Below are positions 1 to 11,115 of a stretch of 64,000 bases of DNA, piece by piece. The notes under the pieces were generated by a model. That model searched no databases, was not told where the DNA came from, and worked only from the letters and a program-made list of their open reading frames with translations. Made by a program: the position numbers and the translations under genes. Source of the DNA: Halichondria panicea. Its lineage: Eukaryota; Porifera; Demospongiae; Suberitida; Halichondriidae. Where the stretch lies: NCBI RefSeq assembly GCF_963675165.1, contig NC_087388.1:6295651-6359650 (forward strand), in the 5' to 3' direction. Numbering within the stretch: position 1 is the first letter of the stretch; every line of letters begins with the position of its first letter.

Positions 1-874
1 GAATCGACCACACTCCTGTACAAAATGTCAGAATGTAATGGAGTTTAGGAATGTCAAAAGCCATGAACTAAACGAGTGCCCCAAGAGACAGTACACATGC
101 CCACACTGCAATGAAGCTGGTGTGTATGATGAGAGAACTACTACACATCTAGAAGTCTGCCCTACAGTAGAGATCAAATGCAAAAAATGCTCACTACAGA
201 TCATTCGCTGTGATGAATCTAATCATTCTTTGGATTGCCCAAATGAACCAGTTTGCTGCACATACTACAACATTGGCTGTGCAGAGAAGCCTCTAAGAAA
301 GGATCAAAGTGCACACGAAGAAAACGCTCAGCTTCACCTGTCACTAGCAACTAAAGAAGTCTTGAGATTAAAGAACAAAATACTCGTGAAGAATACACTA
401 ACATTTAAAATGAAAAAGTTTCAAGCACATCAATTGGATAACAAATACTTTTATTATAGCCCTCCTTTCTACACCTCAGGAGCAGGTTACAAGATGTGTA
501 TCCGTGTATATGCCAATGGCTTTGGTGATGCTAAGGGCACTCATGTTACAGTGGGTCCCTTTCTCATGAAGGGGGACAATGATGACTCCTTGTCCTGGCC
601 GTTCACTGGGATAGTCACAATCGAGCTACTCAACCAACTGGAGGATAAGAACCATCTCAAGATAAAAATCAAATTTCTACCAGATAATGTAGCCAGTCAG
701 AGAGTGGTGGATGGTGAGAGAGCAGCAAATGGAAGGGGCTGGGGTAAGTTCATCTCCCACGGTGACCTTGCTCACAAGCCTCTTACAAACACTCAGTACC
801 TCAAAGACGATACTCTAATATTTCAAGTATCTGCAGAAGCTCCTGACTACAAGCCATGGCTGGAGTGTAACTAA
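1..874 (+). CDS. T1: TRAF-like gene, 3' part of exon 2 (subfamily A)
   Basis: The reading frame is open from base 2 and the 5' part lies outside the window. The visible 290 residues hold the second half of the TRAF-type zinc-finger block (Cys/His pairs such as CPHC and the signature DERTTTHLEVCP), a Leu/Lys-rich helical linker, and a full MATH/TRAF-C domain from about base 400 (motifs SGAGYKMCIRVYANG, SWPFTG, LNQLED, TLIFQV) to the stop. The MATH domain normally trimerises and binds receptor tails (family knowledge). The tail ends LECN, shorter than the LECTNCV of most copies. No lesion is visible, but the RING exon and intron cannot be judged. Confidence 0.88.
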   Translation, partial: NRPHSCTKCQNVMEFRNVKSHELNECPKRQYTCPHCNEAGVYDERTTTHLEVCPTVEIKCKKCSLQIIRCDESNHSLDCPNEPVCCTYYNIGCAEKPLRKDQSAHEENAQLHLSLATKEVLRLKNKILVKNTLTFKMKKFQAHQLDNKYFYYSPPFYTSGAGYKMCIRVYANGFGDAKGTHVTVGPFLMKGDNDDSLSWPFTGIVTIELLNQLEDKNHLKIKIKFLPDNVASQRVVDGERAANGRGWGKFISHGDLAHKPLTNTQYLKDDTLIFQVSAEAPDYKPWLECN

Positions 875-1205
875 TTGACTGTAGTTACATTATCATAATT
901 ATACGTGTAGGAAAGTTGAACTAATTAGTGGACCTGACTGACTGTACATGTACTTTCTTTCTATAATTATATAGAATTATGTCATACAGTAGAACCTCGC
1001 TAATCCGAATAGAGCTGGACCAGACCCTATTCGAATACACGGATTAACGGGTGTCATTAATTGATTATGAATATTATTAACGAGGACACTTTTGTACATG
1101 TATTATGATGTTACTGTGGCCAGAAGGGAAGCTGCTAGCTAGAATAGTCAACTTTCTTTCCAATACAGTGAGTCTTGTGAGCTCTCTCTTTGCAGTGGCC
1201 ATTAT

Positions 1206-1409
1206 CTAGATGGGCGTGCCCGTCTCCAGGCCATAAAAGGGGGGTCCTTCTGTGCATTTACTGTAGGAATCAGAGGTTACAAAGAAAATTAGAACCTTAA
1301 TTAACAATCGTGACCAACCTCCTCTGGTACGGGATACAGCAGAACGAATGCTAGATAGGGCTGAACCAGTCCCCCCTTTTTATGGCTGGGGACGGGCACG
1401 CCCATCTAG
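1206..1409. mobile_element. MITE with CTAGATGGGCGTGCCCGTC terminal repeats
   Basis: The inverted arms CTAGATGGGCGTGCCCGTC / GACGGGCACGCCCATCTAG enclose about 204 bp. Flanks CCATTAT (1199-1205) and CCATTGT (1410-1416) look like a 7-bp target duplication with one change. It is nested in the 987-1786 element. Confidence 0.6.
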
Positions 1410-1572
1410 CCATTGTCTTGAGCGAGGTATTGAGCAGTTTATTATTTCTGATTCAGCAATGCAAGGTAGATTGCGCATGCGCAGTAGTCTATTCTACTGA
1501 TAGCCCCTCCTCTTTTTCAGTTTGTCATTTTGTCTGGATTTGTGAGGTTTCGGACTAATTAGAGAAGTTCTA

Positions 1573-1778
1573 CCAAGGGCGTATAAAAGAAGAGAGGGCA
1601 TGCAACTCCACTATTTGTACACGTAGCTAGCAGAGTTCAAACGTGGGCGGAGGAATGTGTGCATTTGCATGAAGTGCAGAAATTTCATTTCATGCACAGT
1701 CATGCACATTCATCCGCCCACGTTTGAACTCTGCTCATATAGGAGTTGCATGCCCTCTCTTCTTTTATACGCCCTTGG
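1573..1778. mobile_element. MITE with CCAAGGGCGTATAAAAG terminal repeats, 5-bp target duplication TTCTA
   Basis: A 206-bp element whose ends (1573 onward and up to 1778) are near-perfect inverted repeats of about 37 bp. Direct repeats TTCTA at 1568-1572 and 1779-1783 are the target duplication. A second inner palindrome (arms around GTTCAAACGTGGGCGGA) fills much of the middle. It interrupts the right terminal repeat of the 987-1786 element. Confidence 0.75.
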
Positions 1779-1786
1779 TTCTACTA

Positions 1787-2199
1787 AGTATCTTCATAGA
1801 TTATAATAAAATAATTATCATATAAACCATGACATTGCTCATGCTGCACACTGAGATGAGTACGAAATAAGTTACTAGCTATATACACATACATGTAATT
1901 ATCAATAATATTATGGCGCATGACTATATAATTAGTACATGCTTGTTACAGGTAATTAAAATGCATGTAATAGCCGCATGCAGGTAACATGCACACACAC
2001 TACTGTGTATCCAGTGATGTGCCCAGAACTTTCAAAGTGGTGGCTATATTTTAAATCCTCAATCTCTCAATCTCAACAACAAAGTTGCCTCTTACAATAA
2101 TTATGGCCTAAGAGGCGGTTTTTATTATAGTATAGTTAGATTATACAGCACCGACCAGTGTGGGCACATCCTTGTAAGAATCCCCACCCACCCACTCAC
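1787..2199. other. intergenic, no recognised feature
   Basis: AT-rich sequence with short runs of TGCATG and CACACA. I see no gene or clear repeat here. Confidence 0.5.
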
Positions 2200-2322
2200 C
2201 TTTATGAGTGTTAGGGTCAGCCCCTCTCTCCAGCAACAGCTCCACCATCTCCTCACGACCTGTGTCACACGCGTGCAATAATGCAGTCCATTCACTGCTC
2301 AGTTGCTCATTCGCATTAAAAC
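2200..2322 (-). pseudogene. orphan ankyrin-repeat exon
   Basis: On the minus strand a 123-nt exon lies between an acceptor (TTTGTACAG) and a donor (GTGAGT), both phase 1. It translates to an ankyrin repeat containing WTALLHACDTGREEM followed by VELLLERGADPN. No start, stop or enough neighbouring exons are present, so it is either an exon of a minus-strand gene that is now mostly lost or a surviving piece of one. Related shards recur through the window. Confidence 0.65.
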
Positions 2323-2650
2323 CTGTACAAATAGCAGATTTTGAACTTTGAATGACCGTAACTTAAGTTCTGTTGGTCCAATTTCAGATATTTTACAATT
2401 TTCTGGCAGCTCAAAGCAAGCTCTTTCAAATGGTGTATTTTTTCAAGGCTGATTTTGACAAAAAAGCGTGGGCTATAGGTGGGGAAAAAGTGAAAATTTG
2501 GGTCCGACCAAAAATATTAAGCTGAATATACCATCTGATAGAGTTTTTTCTCAGCTTTCAGAAAGTCACAACGTCATTGCGATAGGACTAACGGAACTAA
2601 AGTTATGGGTCCAAACAGTTTAACACTGTACAAATACAAAAGTAGCTCAC

Positions 2651-2960
2651 CTGAATCTAGTATAGTATTGCAATGACACTTTCCAGATTACCCCTAGTGT
2701 GACAGCCAATCGAAGCTCCTCCCCTTGTTCCATCAGTCTGCTCTGTATCAAACAAGACACACCCCTTTCTGTACTTTGACCTCGGGTCGTCTCCTCCTGT
2801 AGGGTTTCTGCTTCGAGGGTTGTTCATCTTGGGTTTGTGTGGAAGATTTGGAGAGAATCTGCTCTGCTTGTACTTGATGGTCGTCGGCTGTGTTGCAGCT
2901 GATGATTTGATAGCATCTTGAGTTTTTGTCTCCTCCAGTTTTTAGTCTTATTCAGTTTCA
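2651..2960 (-). pseudogene. second ankyrin-gene exon remnant
   Basis: The minus strand reads toward a GTGAGC donor at 2645-2650. The last part translates as GCHTRGNLESVIAIL, typical of the first half of an ankyrin repeat, but a TACTA duplication adds a TAG just before the donor; without it the reading would continue as AILDSG. The upstream part is Gln/Ser/Lys-rich and not recognisable. It probably belongs to the same dead gene as 2200-2322. Confidence 0.45.
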
Positions 2961-3086
2961 ATGTTGTCAGCTTCGTCTTCTAGTCATCTTAACAGTGTGC
3001 AGCTTTCTTGTAACCTCGCCTAGCTTTTCGTGATTAAAATTTTCTTCAACAAGATCAGCTTGTTCATAAAAATAACTGAATTTTAC

Positions 3087-4625
3087 CATAGATAGTAGAG
3101 GAAGGGGATTGTGAACGAGATCACGTGCGCTATAGATCATACATGAGAGCTGAGGTCTATCCGCGTTAGACCGCGAATTGACTAATTTTGAGCGGGCTAA
3201 AGACTTTTCAGAGTTTTACTCGGTTCTAAAGGTAAGAAACGACTATCTAAGAGCTTTAATGTCAGTAGTAATCTATACTAACAATATTTTGAGCGTTTTA
3301 AGTAATAAGATATACCTGTTGAGCTACAAGTTAGCTATGACTCACCATTTACCTGTTTTTAGCACTGTTTGGGGAGAATCTAGTTTCTGATACACTTTTA
3401 GAAGCTAGTAAGCATATTGGCTGTTTCCTTGACTTGAGCTTTAACAGGATAGCCCCTTTTTTTGATATGTAAGCTTTTTGTTGTTCTCCAGTGTTGTGAA
3501 ATAAGTCGAATGGGGTGCCTTCTTTGTGTGGGGTGTCCTGATCTGACTGTTCACAATTGAAAGTTTTAGTGTGAATTTTCTGATTCTTTTAGCTTTACTC
3601 TATGAGAATAGCTATTACATAGTAGCTGTACTAACTCGAAAGAAGAATTTTTCCTCAATGAAAAAGTGTGAAAATGTCATGTTGCTCTTTTCCCACACAG
3701 GTGTGATTGTAAACAATGGGCATGGGAAGTCAGAAATTGCGTTTTTTTCAGCAAAAGAAAAGCAAGAAGCAGCAGACATCCCCCGTCTGCTCTCATCAGC
3801 CTTTACCTGAGTCGACCAGCAACTCTTGAATCTCTCCACTTCTTGGTTGCCAAGTCAGTGTTGAACTAATTGCCGTCAAGAACGTGCTCACCATTGTCAA
3901 GCTGCCAAGAGTTGATGTCATCGTCACCTCGTGTGTTCAGTGCCAGCTCATTTGGAATTTGTCAGTACGTTCTGAATATACCCTTACACCCCCTCTCTCC
4001 TCATCACTCCAGTTCTTTCAACCTAAGTTACCAGCGTGCTGTGCTATTTTGATTGAGATACATCGATTCCCTGAACTTTTGTGATGAAAATCCTGGCCTT
4101 AAATGTTTAATTAGATTTGTGAAAGCATTACTCTTCTACACTTATTATATAGTTGATCAGGTAAGTTCTGTCAAAAAATTGTTCACGAACCGTTACCCAA
4201 ACGCAAAAGACCGGACTCTGACAACACATTCTGACTCATATCGTTCATAATGTACGTGTATCTTTACAATGTCATAGCTTGTCTGCAGTTCATAATAATG
4301 TTATATAGATGATGAGTTGTCATGGATATTTTATATTGTATAATTGTAGAGCATGAACACATTTCCAGAGTAGAAAGAACCTACAAAAAAAAGAATTTCA
4401 AAACTAAAAGCTTGCATACACACATAGCTCGAGTCCCTACTTCCTTGATATGTCTTCACTAGCAGGAGGGCCCACAGAGGAGGCTGCAACCATACCCAGC
4501 AACACAGATCTATATACTTCCTGTCTACTTCCGGCCATTCTGCTAATGCTTCCGTCTAACACGGACAGTCCATGAAATTGAGTTCACGTGATCTCGTTCA
4601 CAATCCCCTTCCTCTACTATCTATG
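3087..4625. mobile_element. unclassified 1.54-kb inverted-repeat transposon
   Basis: The ends CATAGATAGTAGAGGAAGGG at 3087 and its complement finishing at 4625 form inverted repeats. They are near-identical for about 40 bp (through GAACGAGATCACGTG) and weakly continue to about 90 bp (GTTAGAC). Direct repeats ATTTTAC at 3080-3086 and 4626-4632 are a plausible 7-bp target duplication. Inside are only short ORFs (3178-3390, 3571-3810), which I do not recognise and which may be exons of a decayed gene. Confidence 0.65.
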
Positions 4626-4726
4626 ATTTTACCCCCACAAAAATTACCCACTATTGGGTAGTAGCAGCCACAAAGCATATTCATAAGGCCACCCACACAT
4701 GTAAACCACACCAAGCCATTGTCTAG

Positions 4727-4736
4727 TCACATGATG
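4727..4736 (+). promoter_or_regulatory. M-box-like TCACATGATG upstream of T2
   Basis: TCACATGA is the M-box core bound by MITF/TFE-type bHLH-zip factors in other animals. The block CATTGTCTAGTCACATGATG recurs upstream of most TRAF copies. Here it ends 28 bp before the ATG at 4765. Confidence 0.45.
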
Positions 4737-5107
4737 TCCATTTTGTTACAGTTTGGAACTAAACATGAATGGCCAATTTTCTAGCCTATCACTCAATGAG
4801 GGAGGTTATGACTACAAGTTCATAGAAGAACCTGCAGACTCTCTCAAGTGTCTCATCTGTCTGCTAGTAGTTAGGGAGCCACAACAACATGGCGGCTGTG
4901 GGAAGCTATTCTGTAAGAGCTGCATAACTAAGTACAGGAGGAACGATTGTCCTCACTGCAGACAACCAATTAGAACGTCTCGTAGACATCAGTACGGAGA
5001 AAGTATCTTTAATGATTTCAAAAGTAAGTAATTATTGCGGTGCAAGATTTGTCCATCATTTTGTTACATGCAGCCTGGTAAAATGTATTTTTAGACGGTA
5101 CTAAATG

Positions 5108-5591
5108 CAGTGGTGTATAGCTAGGGGGTGGCAAAAGGACATTTGTCCCCCCTTTTTCTGGATATCTACTATACTTAGACAGAGGAGTATAGGAAGATGT
5201 TTTTGTAAGGGGGTGCTGAGGTGGCCGGAGGCCACTGAAAAATCTGGGGCTTGCCCCCGGAAAATTTTGGCATTTCTACGAATATTTCTACATTCCCAGA
5301 GATAAATTCTGAGCAAATTTGGTATCAGTATCAAAATATACCAAAATAATTAATTCTACGTGTGGATAAAATTGTTTTGCTATATATACTATAGAATCTG
5401 TTAAATCTACGATGTGGTTCATCTAGCTGACCTTTGTACTGTGTACGTAACTATGCTAGTATAGCTAGCTCAGTAATAGCTACTATACTAGCATAGCTGT
5501 TCTAAACTTCATGCATGGAGCAAGTAGGTAAGGTAGCTTGAGATAAGGGGGTGCTCCAGCACCCTGAGCACCCGTGCTTCCTACGCCACTG
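5108..5591. mobile_element. hAT-like short element in the T2 intron
   Basis: The ends CAGTGGTGTA at 5108 and TACGCCACTG at 5591 are inverted repeats of the CAGTGGCGTA kind common in animal hAT MITEs. Flanks TACTAAAT and TACTATAC could be a degraded 8-bp target duplication. No transposase is present. Confidence 0.5.
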
Positions 5592-5763
5592 TACTATACT
5601 ATACTAGCCCTGTCTCGGAGCACCCTTTTTCTTACTGCAGTTAGCTAGCTAGTAGGCAAGCCAAAAATGATTTAGTCTCTAAACTGGGAGCTATATTCGG
5701 TCTAAATCTATAGACTATACTTCTCGTTCTTAGCTGAACTAGCTTCGGATTAGCTTCTATATG

Positions 5764-5974
5764 TACCGTATATAGCGGGTGATTTTCGAGGCACTAACTT
5801 TTTGTGGAGTGCTTAAACTAAAAATTTCGCGGATTTTATTTTCGAGGTTCAAATGTCCACACACCTACAGTAGAGAGGTCTTTCAGTACCAGAAATAAAC
5901 AATGACTTTCGAGATTAGAGGTAAATCCGGGAACACTTAGTGCCACGAAAGAAAATAACCCGCTGTATACAGTA
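5764..5974. mobile_element. MITE family 1 copy (TACCGTATAGCGGGTAATTTTCG type)
   Basis: Palindromic element with ends TACCGTATATAGCGGGTGA and the inverted ACCCGCTGTATACAGTA. It lies in the T2 intron. Related copies occur at 7952, 21410, 31541, 32711, 54537, 61143 and 62702; the TA at both ends suggests a Tc1/mariner-type target. Confidence 0.65.
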
Positions 5975-7813
5975 TCAGCAAACAGCACACCTAACTAGGT
6001 AGAGAAAGTAATTATGACGTCATTATTAAGAGATGTGGCTTCCGGCGCGGCGTGGCTGATACACTTTTTACCCCCTTTCATCCTGGCTATGCCCCTGATT
6101 AATGTGACATAGTGCGGTATAATAATTATTCGCTGTAGTGTTTTCTATATACAGCGTATTTTTGTCCATGTGTATAATTATGTTTTTATAATTATTCTTA
6201 TATATAGGTGACCAAGAGGTAAAGTCTCTGCTAGTATATTGCACGATCAGCTGTGGTTGGAAGGGGGAGCTGTGATCAGTCGAAGATCACGAGAAAAACA
6301 TGTGCGAAAATTCGAAAATCCCGTGCCCGAATGCTTGTAACACAAAGCCTATGAGAAAAAAACTTCAGCTTCATCTTGCGACAGAATGCCTGAGGCGACT
6401 CACAAGCTGTCTAAAGTGTGAGCAAGAGATGGAATATCGAGATCTGGACAACCACATGGCAAGAAAATGCCCCAAGAGACAGTACACATGCCCACACTGT
6501 AGGAAAGCTGGTGTGTATGATGAGAGAACTACTACACATCTGGAAGTCTGTCCTAAAGTAGAGGTCGAGTGTTCCAAGTGCTCACGTTCAGTTTTACGCT
6601 GCCATGAATCAGATCATCCTTCAGTTTGCCCGAATGAACCAGTTTACTGTAAATACTACAGTATCGGCTGTGCAGAGAAGCCTATAAGAAAGGATCTGGC
6701 CATACACGAGGAGAATGCACAGATGCATTTAGCTCTAGCAACAGACAAGATATTGAAATTAAATAACATGCTAGTCATAAAAAACATGCTAATGTTTAAG
6801 ATAAATGGGTTTAAAGAGAAAATCGATAAAGATCTTGAATTTTTAAGCCCAACTTTTCGTACTTCAGAATCAGGCTACAAAATGTGTATCGAAGTGAACA
6901 CCAATGGTTGGAGTGTAGCAAAGGGCACTCATGTTTCAGTGTTTGCCTGTCTCATGAAGGGAGACAATGCATGATGACTCCCTGTCCTGGCCGTTCAACG
7001 GGAGAGTCACATTCGAGCTACTCAACCAACTGGAGGACAAGAACCATCACAGAGAGACAACCACATTCCCAGCAAACAATGAGAGCAGTCTGAGAGTGGT
7101 GGATGATGAAAGAGGGCCGGGATATGGCTGGCGTAAGTTCATCTCCCACACTGACCTCACTCACAAGCCTCGTATAAACATTCAGTACCTTAAAGACGAC
7201 ACTCTAATATTCCGAGTAACTGCAGAAGCTCCTGACTAGAGTGCTAATTGACTGTAGTGATGTTATTAGGACAATTACAATTTTGACAAATTTGTGTCAT
7301 ATTGTCTATAATTATAGTAGTAGTTGATTCACCAACATATACAATAATTATTAGTAACATGTCAAAACCAATACTTTTGTGCATTATGGGCTACCGCATG
7401 ACATATGGATCAATGCTTCATTCCTGCATGCATGTATATAATGTAAGAATTGTAACTGCACAGAAAAGAGCAGGCCTCTATGTGCCTATTATCCAGATGC
7501 ACTTATATAGAGATTAACCACGCCCATGACGTTTCAATGAAGCAAATCTCCATTAGCTATAGCTCTATCGCTTGTCTGCAAGCAGTCTATATATAGAGTC
7601 ATATCTGACAGCAGTAACACAACTACCAGTAGTGAAAGAGACTTAACATCTATAAAGAAGTAATTTAGTATTAACAGCCTAAACTCCATACACACGTACA
7701 CACTTTTTATTTATTGCTTGTACTGGCTATAATTATATTACCTGATCACTGCCGCTACAGTATGCTTATATACTACTATGTTGATGAAACTCACAATCGA
7801 ATATACTAAGTGA

Positions 7814-7885
7814 ACGGTTTTCAAAAGAAAATTTATTAGCCCGCCTTTCGTACCTCAGATCAGGTTACAAGATGTGTGTGGTGTT
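7814..7885 (+). pseudogene. relic of a TRAF-like MATH domain start
   Basis: About 70 bp matches the MATH entry region of T4/T11 (GTGAACGGTTTTCAAAAG, then CCTTTCGTACCTCAGA and GGTTACAAGATGTGT) and then stops. The rest of 7240-8300 holds no gene that I can see apart from the MITE that follows. Confidence 0.6.
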
Positions 7886-7951
7886 TAAGCATGCATGCGA
7901 GCCTACTTCTCCCCATTTTTTCACAAAATGTTTTTTGCACTTGTGATTCAG

Positions 7952-8131
7952 TACCGTACAGCGGGTAATTTTTGTGGGGTAAAATATTCGTTATTTTCCT
8001 GGGCAAGCTGTCCTTCACGAAATTTTAACGTAGGCGTGGCTTATCGGAATGTAGGAATTTTTATTCCCGAAAACCACTGTTTCTCGAGTTGAACGAATTT
8101 TTTACCCACGAAAATTACCCGCTATACGGTA
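7952..8131. mobile_element. MITE family 1 copy
   Basis: The ends TACCGTACAGCGGGTAA and TTACCCGCTATACGGTA are inverted repeats around 180 bp of self-complementary sequence. Confidence 0.7.
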
Positions 8132-8308
8132 TTGACTAGAAACGTTATTCAAAAAGTAACAATCAGCGATAAAATGTAAAAAAACTTCACATTTGAATAA
8201 TCACCACGGTGAAATAGGTAACGATAATTGTTATAGCTATAGCTACATGCATATACACTAATCGACTAACTATACAGTCACGCATGCATGATGCTAGCTC
8301 GCTTTTGT

Positions 8309-9219
8309 TCACTGAGTAGTATGTGCCCTCGTTATCATTGGCTGCTCTTCATTAATGGACACATGACCATCCTCTATACGAGTGTACAAGTCACGTCCTG
8401 GACTGCCCGCTTCTGGGTCAGTGGATAGCCGCGTTTTCTTGAACAGTGGGTGCGATGAAATAACTAACAGGGGAACTAAATTGAAAACAGCTTTAACTTG
8501 GAGGCCGAGTAGGCTCCAGAAAGAATATGCCTCAACAGTAGCACTAAATATTTTGATCCCACTTAACACACTAAGAAGTATCCCGACAGTCAAAGGTATA
8601 GCTCCTAACAGAATAAACAGAGCTTTGTAACATATCTTCTTACGTTTAGTTTTGGAGTTTCCTTTTTTCTTCTCAAGCCATGCTTGTGCACTCAATTGTC
8701 CATAAAGAATCGTTACGGTTATAGCGAGTAAACCTCCTGCTGTTCCAGCTCCATTAATGAAGTCAAATTGAAATTCATAACATTGGATTGCTTCATTGAC
8801 ACCATCGACATCACAACAATGGTCTATTCTTGAATCATTATAGAAACAGTCAATTCCAACCCTACATTCTTCTGTAACCTCGATTATAAAATTCAGCCAG
8901 AAATTGGCTAGTAGAGATATCCATAATGTTATTGTGAATATTCCAACAGCTCGAACATATCCTGGAGTGACTGGGTAATCAAACAAGAAGTACCGCTTCC
9001 TGCCATTCTCAGTTGTTTCACTCTTGAGCCCACCGAGCAAAGTGATGTTAATGATGGCTCTCCACGCTGCTGCTACTGGCTTGTTCAATGACTTTGTGAA
9101 AACTGTGCAGAAACTGGCACTAATAATTGCAATCGGAAAAATGAAATACAGAACGTATACTGGAATATACAGTACATATATATATATAGCACTTCATCAA
9201 ATTCCTTTAGAATGGCCAT
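8309..9219 (-). CDS. multi-pass membrane protein, family not recognised (copy 1, N-terminus frameshifted)
   Basis: The minus-strand frame is open over about 260 residues and shows hydrophobic segments around AVGIFTITLWISLL, INGAGTAGGLLAITVTILYG, ALFILLGAIPLTVGILLSVL and AVFNLVPLLVISSH. With the N-terminal segment seen in copy 2 this makes about five membrane spans. A Cys-rich loop (EECRVGIDCF, then CCDVDG) lies between spans two and three. The natural ATG is at 9217-9219 (MAILKEF), but the (TA)n tract just after it is 2 bp longer than in copy 2 at 35563-36412 and shifts the frame, so the first 40 residues are disconnected. No other in-frame ATG is available before the core. No function is assigned. 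Confidence 0.6.
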
Positions 9220-9424
9220 GATCTTCTTTATATATAGTATAAACTTGGATTCCTCAGCCTCAGTTCCCGCAGATAATAAATTATATAGTATATAATTATA
9301 GCTATAATATTAAGGCAGCATTGGCACTCTTTTATTGGTGCATGCATGTGCATGTGCATGTGCATGTGCATGCATGGATGGTTATAATTGTGCTATTCAT
9401 GCATGATCATTTATTATGATATCC

Positions 9425-9474
9425 CAAAATTTCCTCCCCCATGCACTTCTGCAAAAGTGGGGGAGGAAATTTTG
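9425..9474. repeat. hairpin with 17-bp perfect arms
   Basis: CAAAATTTCCTCCCCCA and TGGGGGAGGAAATTTTG flank a 16-nt loop. In the duplicated block (around 36550-36575) most of one arm and the loop are missing. Its role is unknown. Confidence 0.6.
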
Positions 9475-9897
9475 CTCAATGCCTTTTAAGCCTGTTTATT
9501 ACACATACATGCATGCATGGTAATTTCTGCTGTATAAATGTAAGTATATAACCCCTTGGCATACGTATATATATATATATATATAGTACAAGGATTTTTG
9601 GATTGCCAATTTAATTGTAACTGTCTTATAGGAGGTGAGTCCCCCACCCCAGTCTGGCTGGCTCCATGCACATTATCTCCAAATTCACGGCTCTCCTATG
9701 CACCCATGCACATTCACAGTTATATTAATGAATATTGGCAAGCCGGGCAGAATATACAAGGCCGTACATGTTCCAAAATGCCATAGGGAGGTTATGACTC
9801 AAATGTTTTACAGGAATGTGGGTGCACAGAGAAAAAATTTTATATAGCTATTTTAGCTAAGCTTAACAAACTTAAAATGATTATATACCGTATTGTA

Positions 9898-10134
9898 TAC
9901 CGTATTATAAAAAATTATTATTAGAATGTTTGCGAGCATCAAACATAATTATATGCGAATTTTGCGAGAGTCGATCAATTCGCAATGATAAAATCGCAAA
10001 ACCTAAATTATTACTAGTAAATAACACACGATCCTTGCCAGAATGCAATTGTTAGATCGCAAAGGGTCAAATTTTCTGCTGGTTTGACTCATTCGCAAAG
10101 GTTTTTCACCAGGAAAATATTCTAGTAATACGGG
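9898..10134. mobile_element. MITE family 2 copy (TACCGTATTA type)
   Basis: Self-complementary element with motifs GAATGTTTGCGAGCATC, TTGCGAG and GATCGCAAAGGGTC, ending TCTAGTAATACGG. Sister copies are at 37008-37246 (same duplicated block) and, inverted, in the T9 intron at 33778-33990. Confidence 0.6.
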
Positions 10135-10683
10135 AGCTCTATTATATGCTAACAATGCCCATCAGTGGTACTAGAAAGTGAGAACTACAGAAGCAATAAG
10201 CATGCAATGAGCCATGCAGAAACCACAGTTGTTGCTGCACTTCCTTTATTTCTTTGACTCCTGTCTTAATGTAGCATGCAGGTATATATATAGCAATCAC
10301 GTGCAAGTGGTTTAAATAGGGAACTTTTAGACTTCAAAAATTTTACCATTTTCTGGTGGACTAACGGAACTAAATTTATGGGCCCAAACAGTTTAACACT
10401 GCACAAATACAAAATAGCCATCAGCCTGCTCTGCATGCATGTTCCTGTGGATCTGTATCACACCAAATAATTATGTCAGATGTCAAGTACATTTTAAGTG
10501 ATAAAAACTTATATGCAAAATGTGCAAAATGTATACATGTACTGTCGAACATCAGCATGCATGAATAACAGCGGGCCAAAAAATATTCATACTATGATAT
10601 AGGAGGGCCACCCATGCACATGCATTGTTTGTTTATTCTAAGTAAGCTGTATGCAGAACATATATACTAGTTTGGAACTAAAC
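10135..10683. other. upstream region of T3
   Basis: Sequence shared with 37247-37868 upstream of T10. The M-box block seen before other TRAF copies is absent. Fragments around 10370-10430 match intronic sequence of the dead ankyrin gene near 2570-2640. TGCATGCATG additions relative to the sister copy occur at about 10434-10443 and 10556-10563. Confidence 0.5.
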
Positions 10684-10900
10684 ATGAGTGACCAATTTTA
10701 TAGTATGGCACTGAATGAGGGAGGTTACGACTACAAGTTCATAGAAGAACCTGCAGACTATCTCAAGTGTCTCATCTGTCTGCTAGTAGTTAGGGAGCCA
10801 CAACAACATGGCGGCTGTGGGAAGCTATTCTGTAAGAGCTGTATAACAAAGTACAAAAGGAACGATTGTCCTCACTGCAGACAACCAATAAGGGCATCTG

Positions 10901-11115
10901 CACTGTTAAAACAGGGGTGTATGTTTACACCCTAAAAGGAGTACACTGTACCCTTTAAAAACTACACCCCATAGGGAGTAAATAGTTTACACCCTTATAG
11001 GGTAAATTCTACCATGCAGGGTGTAAACCTTTTAAAAACTACACCCCATGGGAAGTAAAATAATAGTTTACACCCTTATAGGGTAATTATAAATTCTACC
11101 ATGCAGGGTGTAAAT
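10901..11115. repeat. left subterminal repeat array of the transposon
   Basis: Repeated TTTACACCC, CTACACCCCAT and CAGGGTGTAAA units occur in both orientations. A sub-block containing AGTTTACACCCTTATAGGG and CTACCATGCAGGGTGTAAA is present twice. CACTA transposases bind such subterminal motifs (family knowledge). Confidence 0.75.

Larger units (their letters stand above)
987..1786. mobile_element. pogo/Tc1-like non-autonomous element, host for nested insertions
   Basis: A 5' end CAGTAGAACCTCGCTAATCC preceded by TA is mirrored by TTCGGACTAATTAGAGAAG followed, after a nested insertion, by TTCTAC. The CAGTAGA start and TA flank resemble pogo/Tigger-type ends. Two smaller inverted-repeat elements sit inside it. 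It has no coding capacity. Confidence 0.5.
4765..7239 (+). pseudogene. T2: TRAF-like pseudogene (subfamily A)
   Basis: Exon 1 (4765-5023) is intact: start MNGQFSSLSLNEGG and a RING with the CLIC, GGCGKLFC and CPHC ligands, ending at an A|GTAAGT donor. Exon 2 begins at 6208 (DQEVKSLLVYC). An in-frame TGA at 6273-6275 replaces the CGA Arg codon of paralogues, ending the protein at about residue 108. A CATG insertion at 6970-6973 then breaks the MATH frame (GACAATGCATGATGAC against GACAATGATGAC elsewhere). The last codons are lost by a short deletion after PDY. Three independent lesions make this a pseudogene. The ATG at 4765 is preferred over an upstream TTG because every copy has an ATG at this place. 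Confidence 0.88.

Noticed and set aside
3178-4250. Short ORFs as possible host genes
   Set aside because: They lie wholly inside the 3087-4625 inverted-repeat element and show no known domain.
9486-9847. ORFs on both strands around the (TA)n tract, e.g. with YIYIYIY runs
   Set aside because: Low-complexity translation; the sister block 36600-36960 does not keep the frames.
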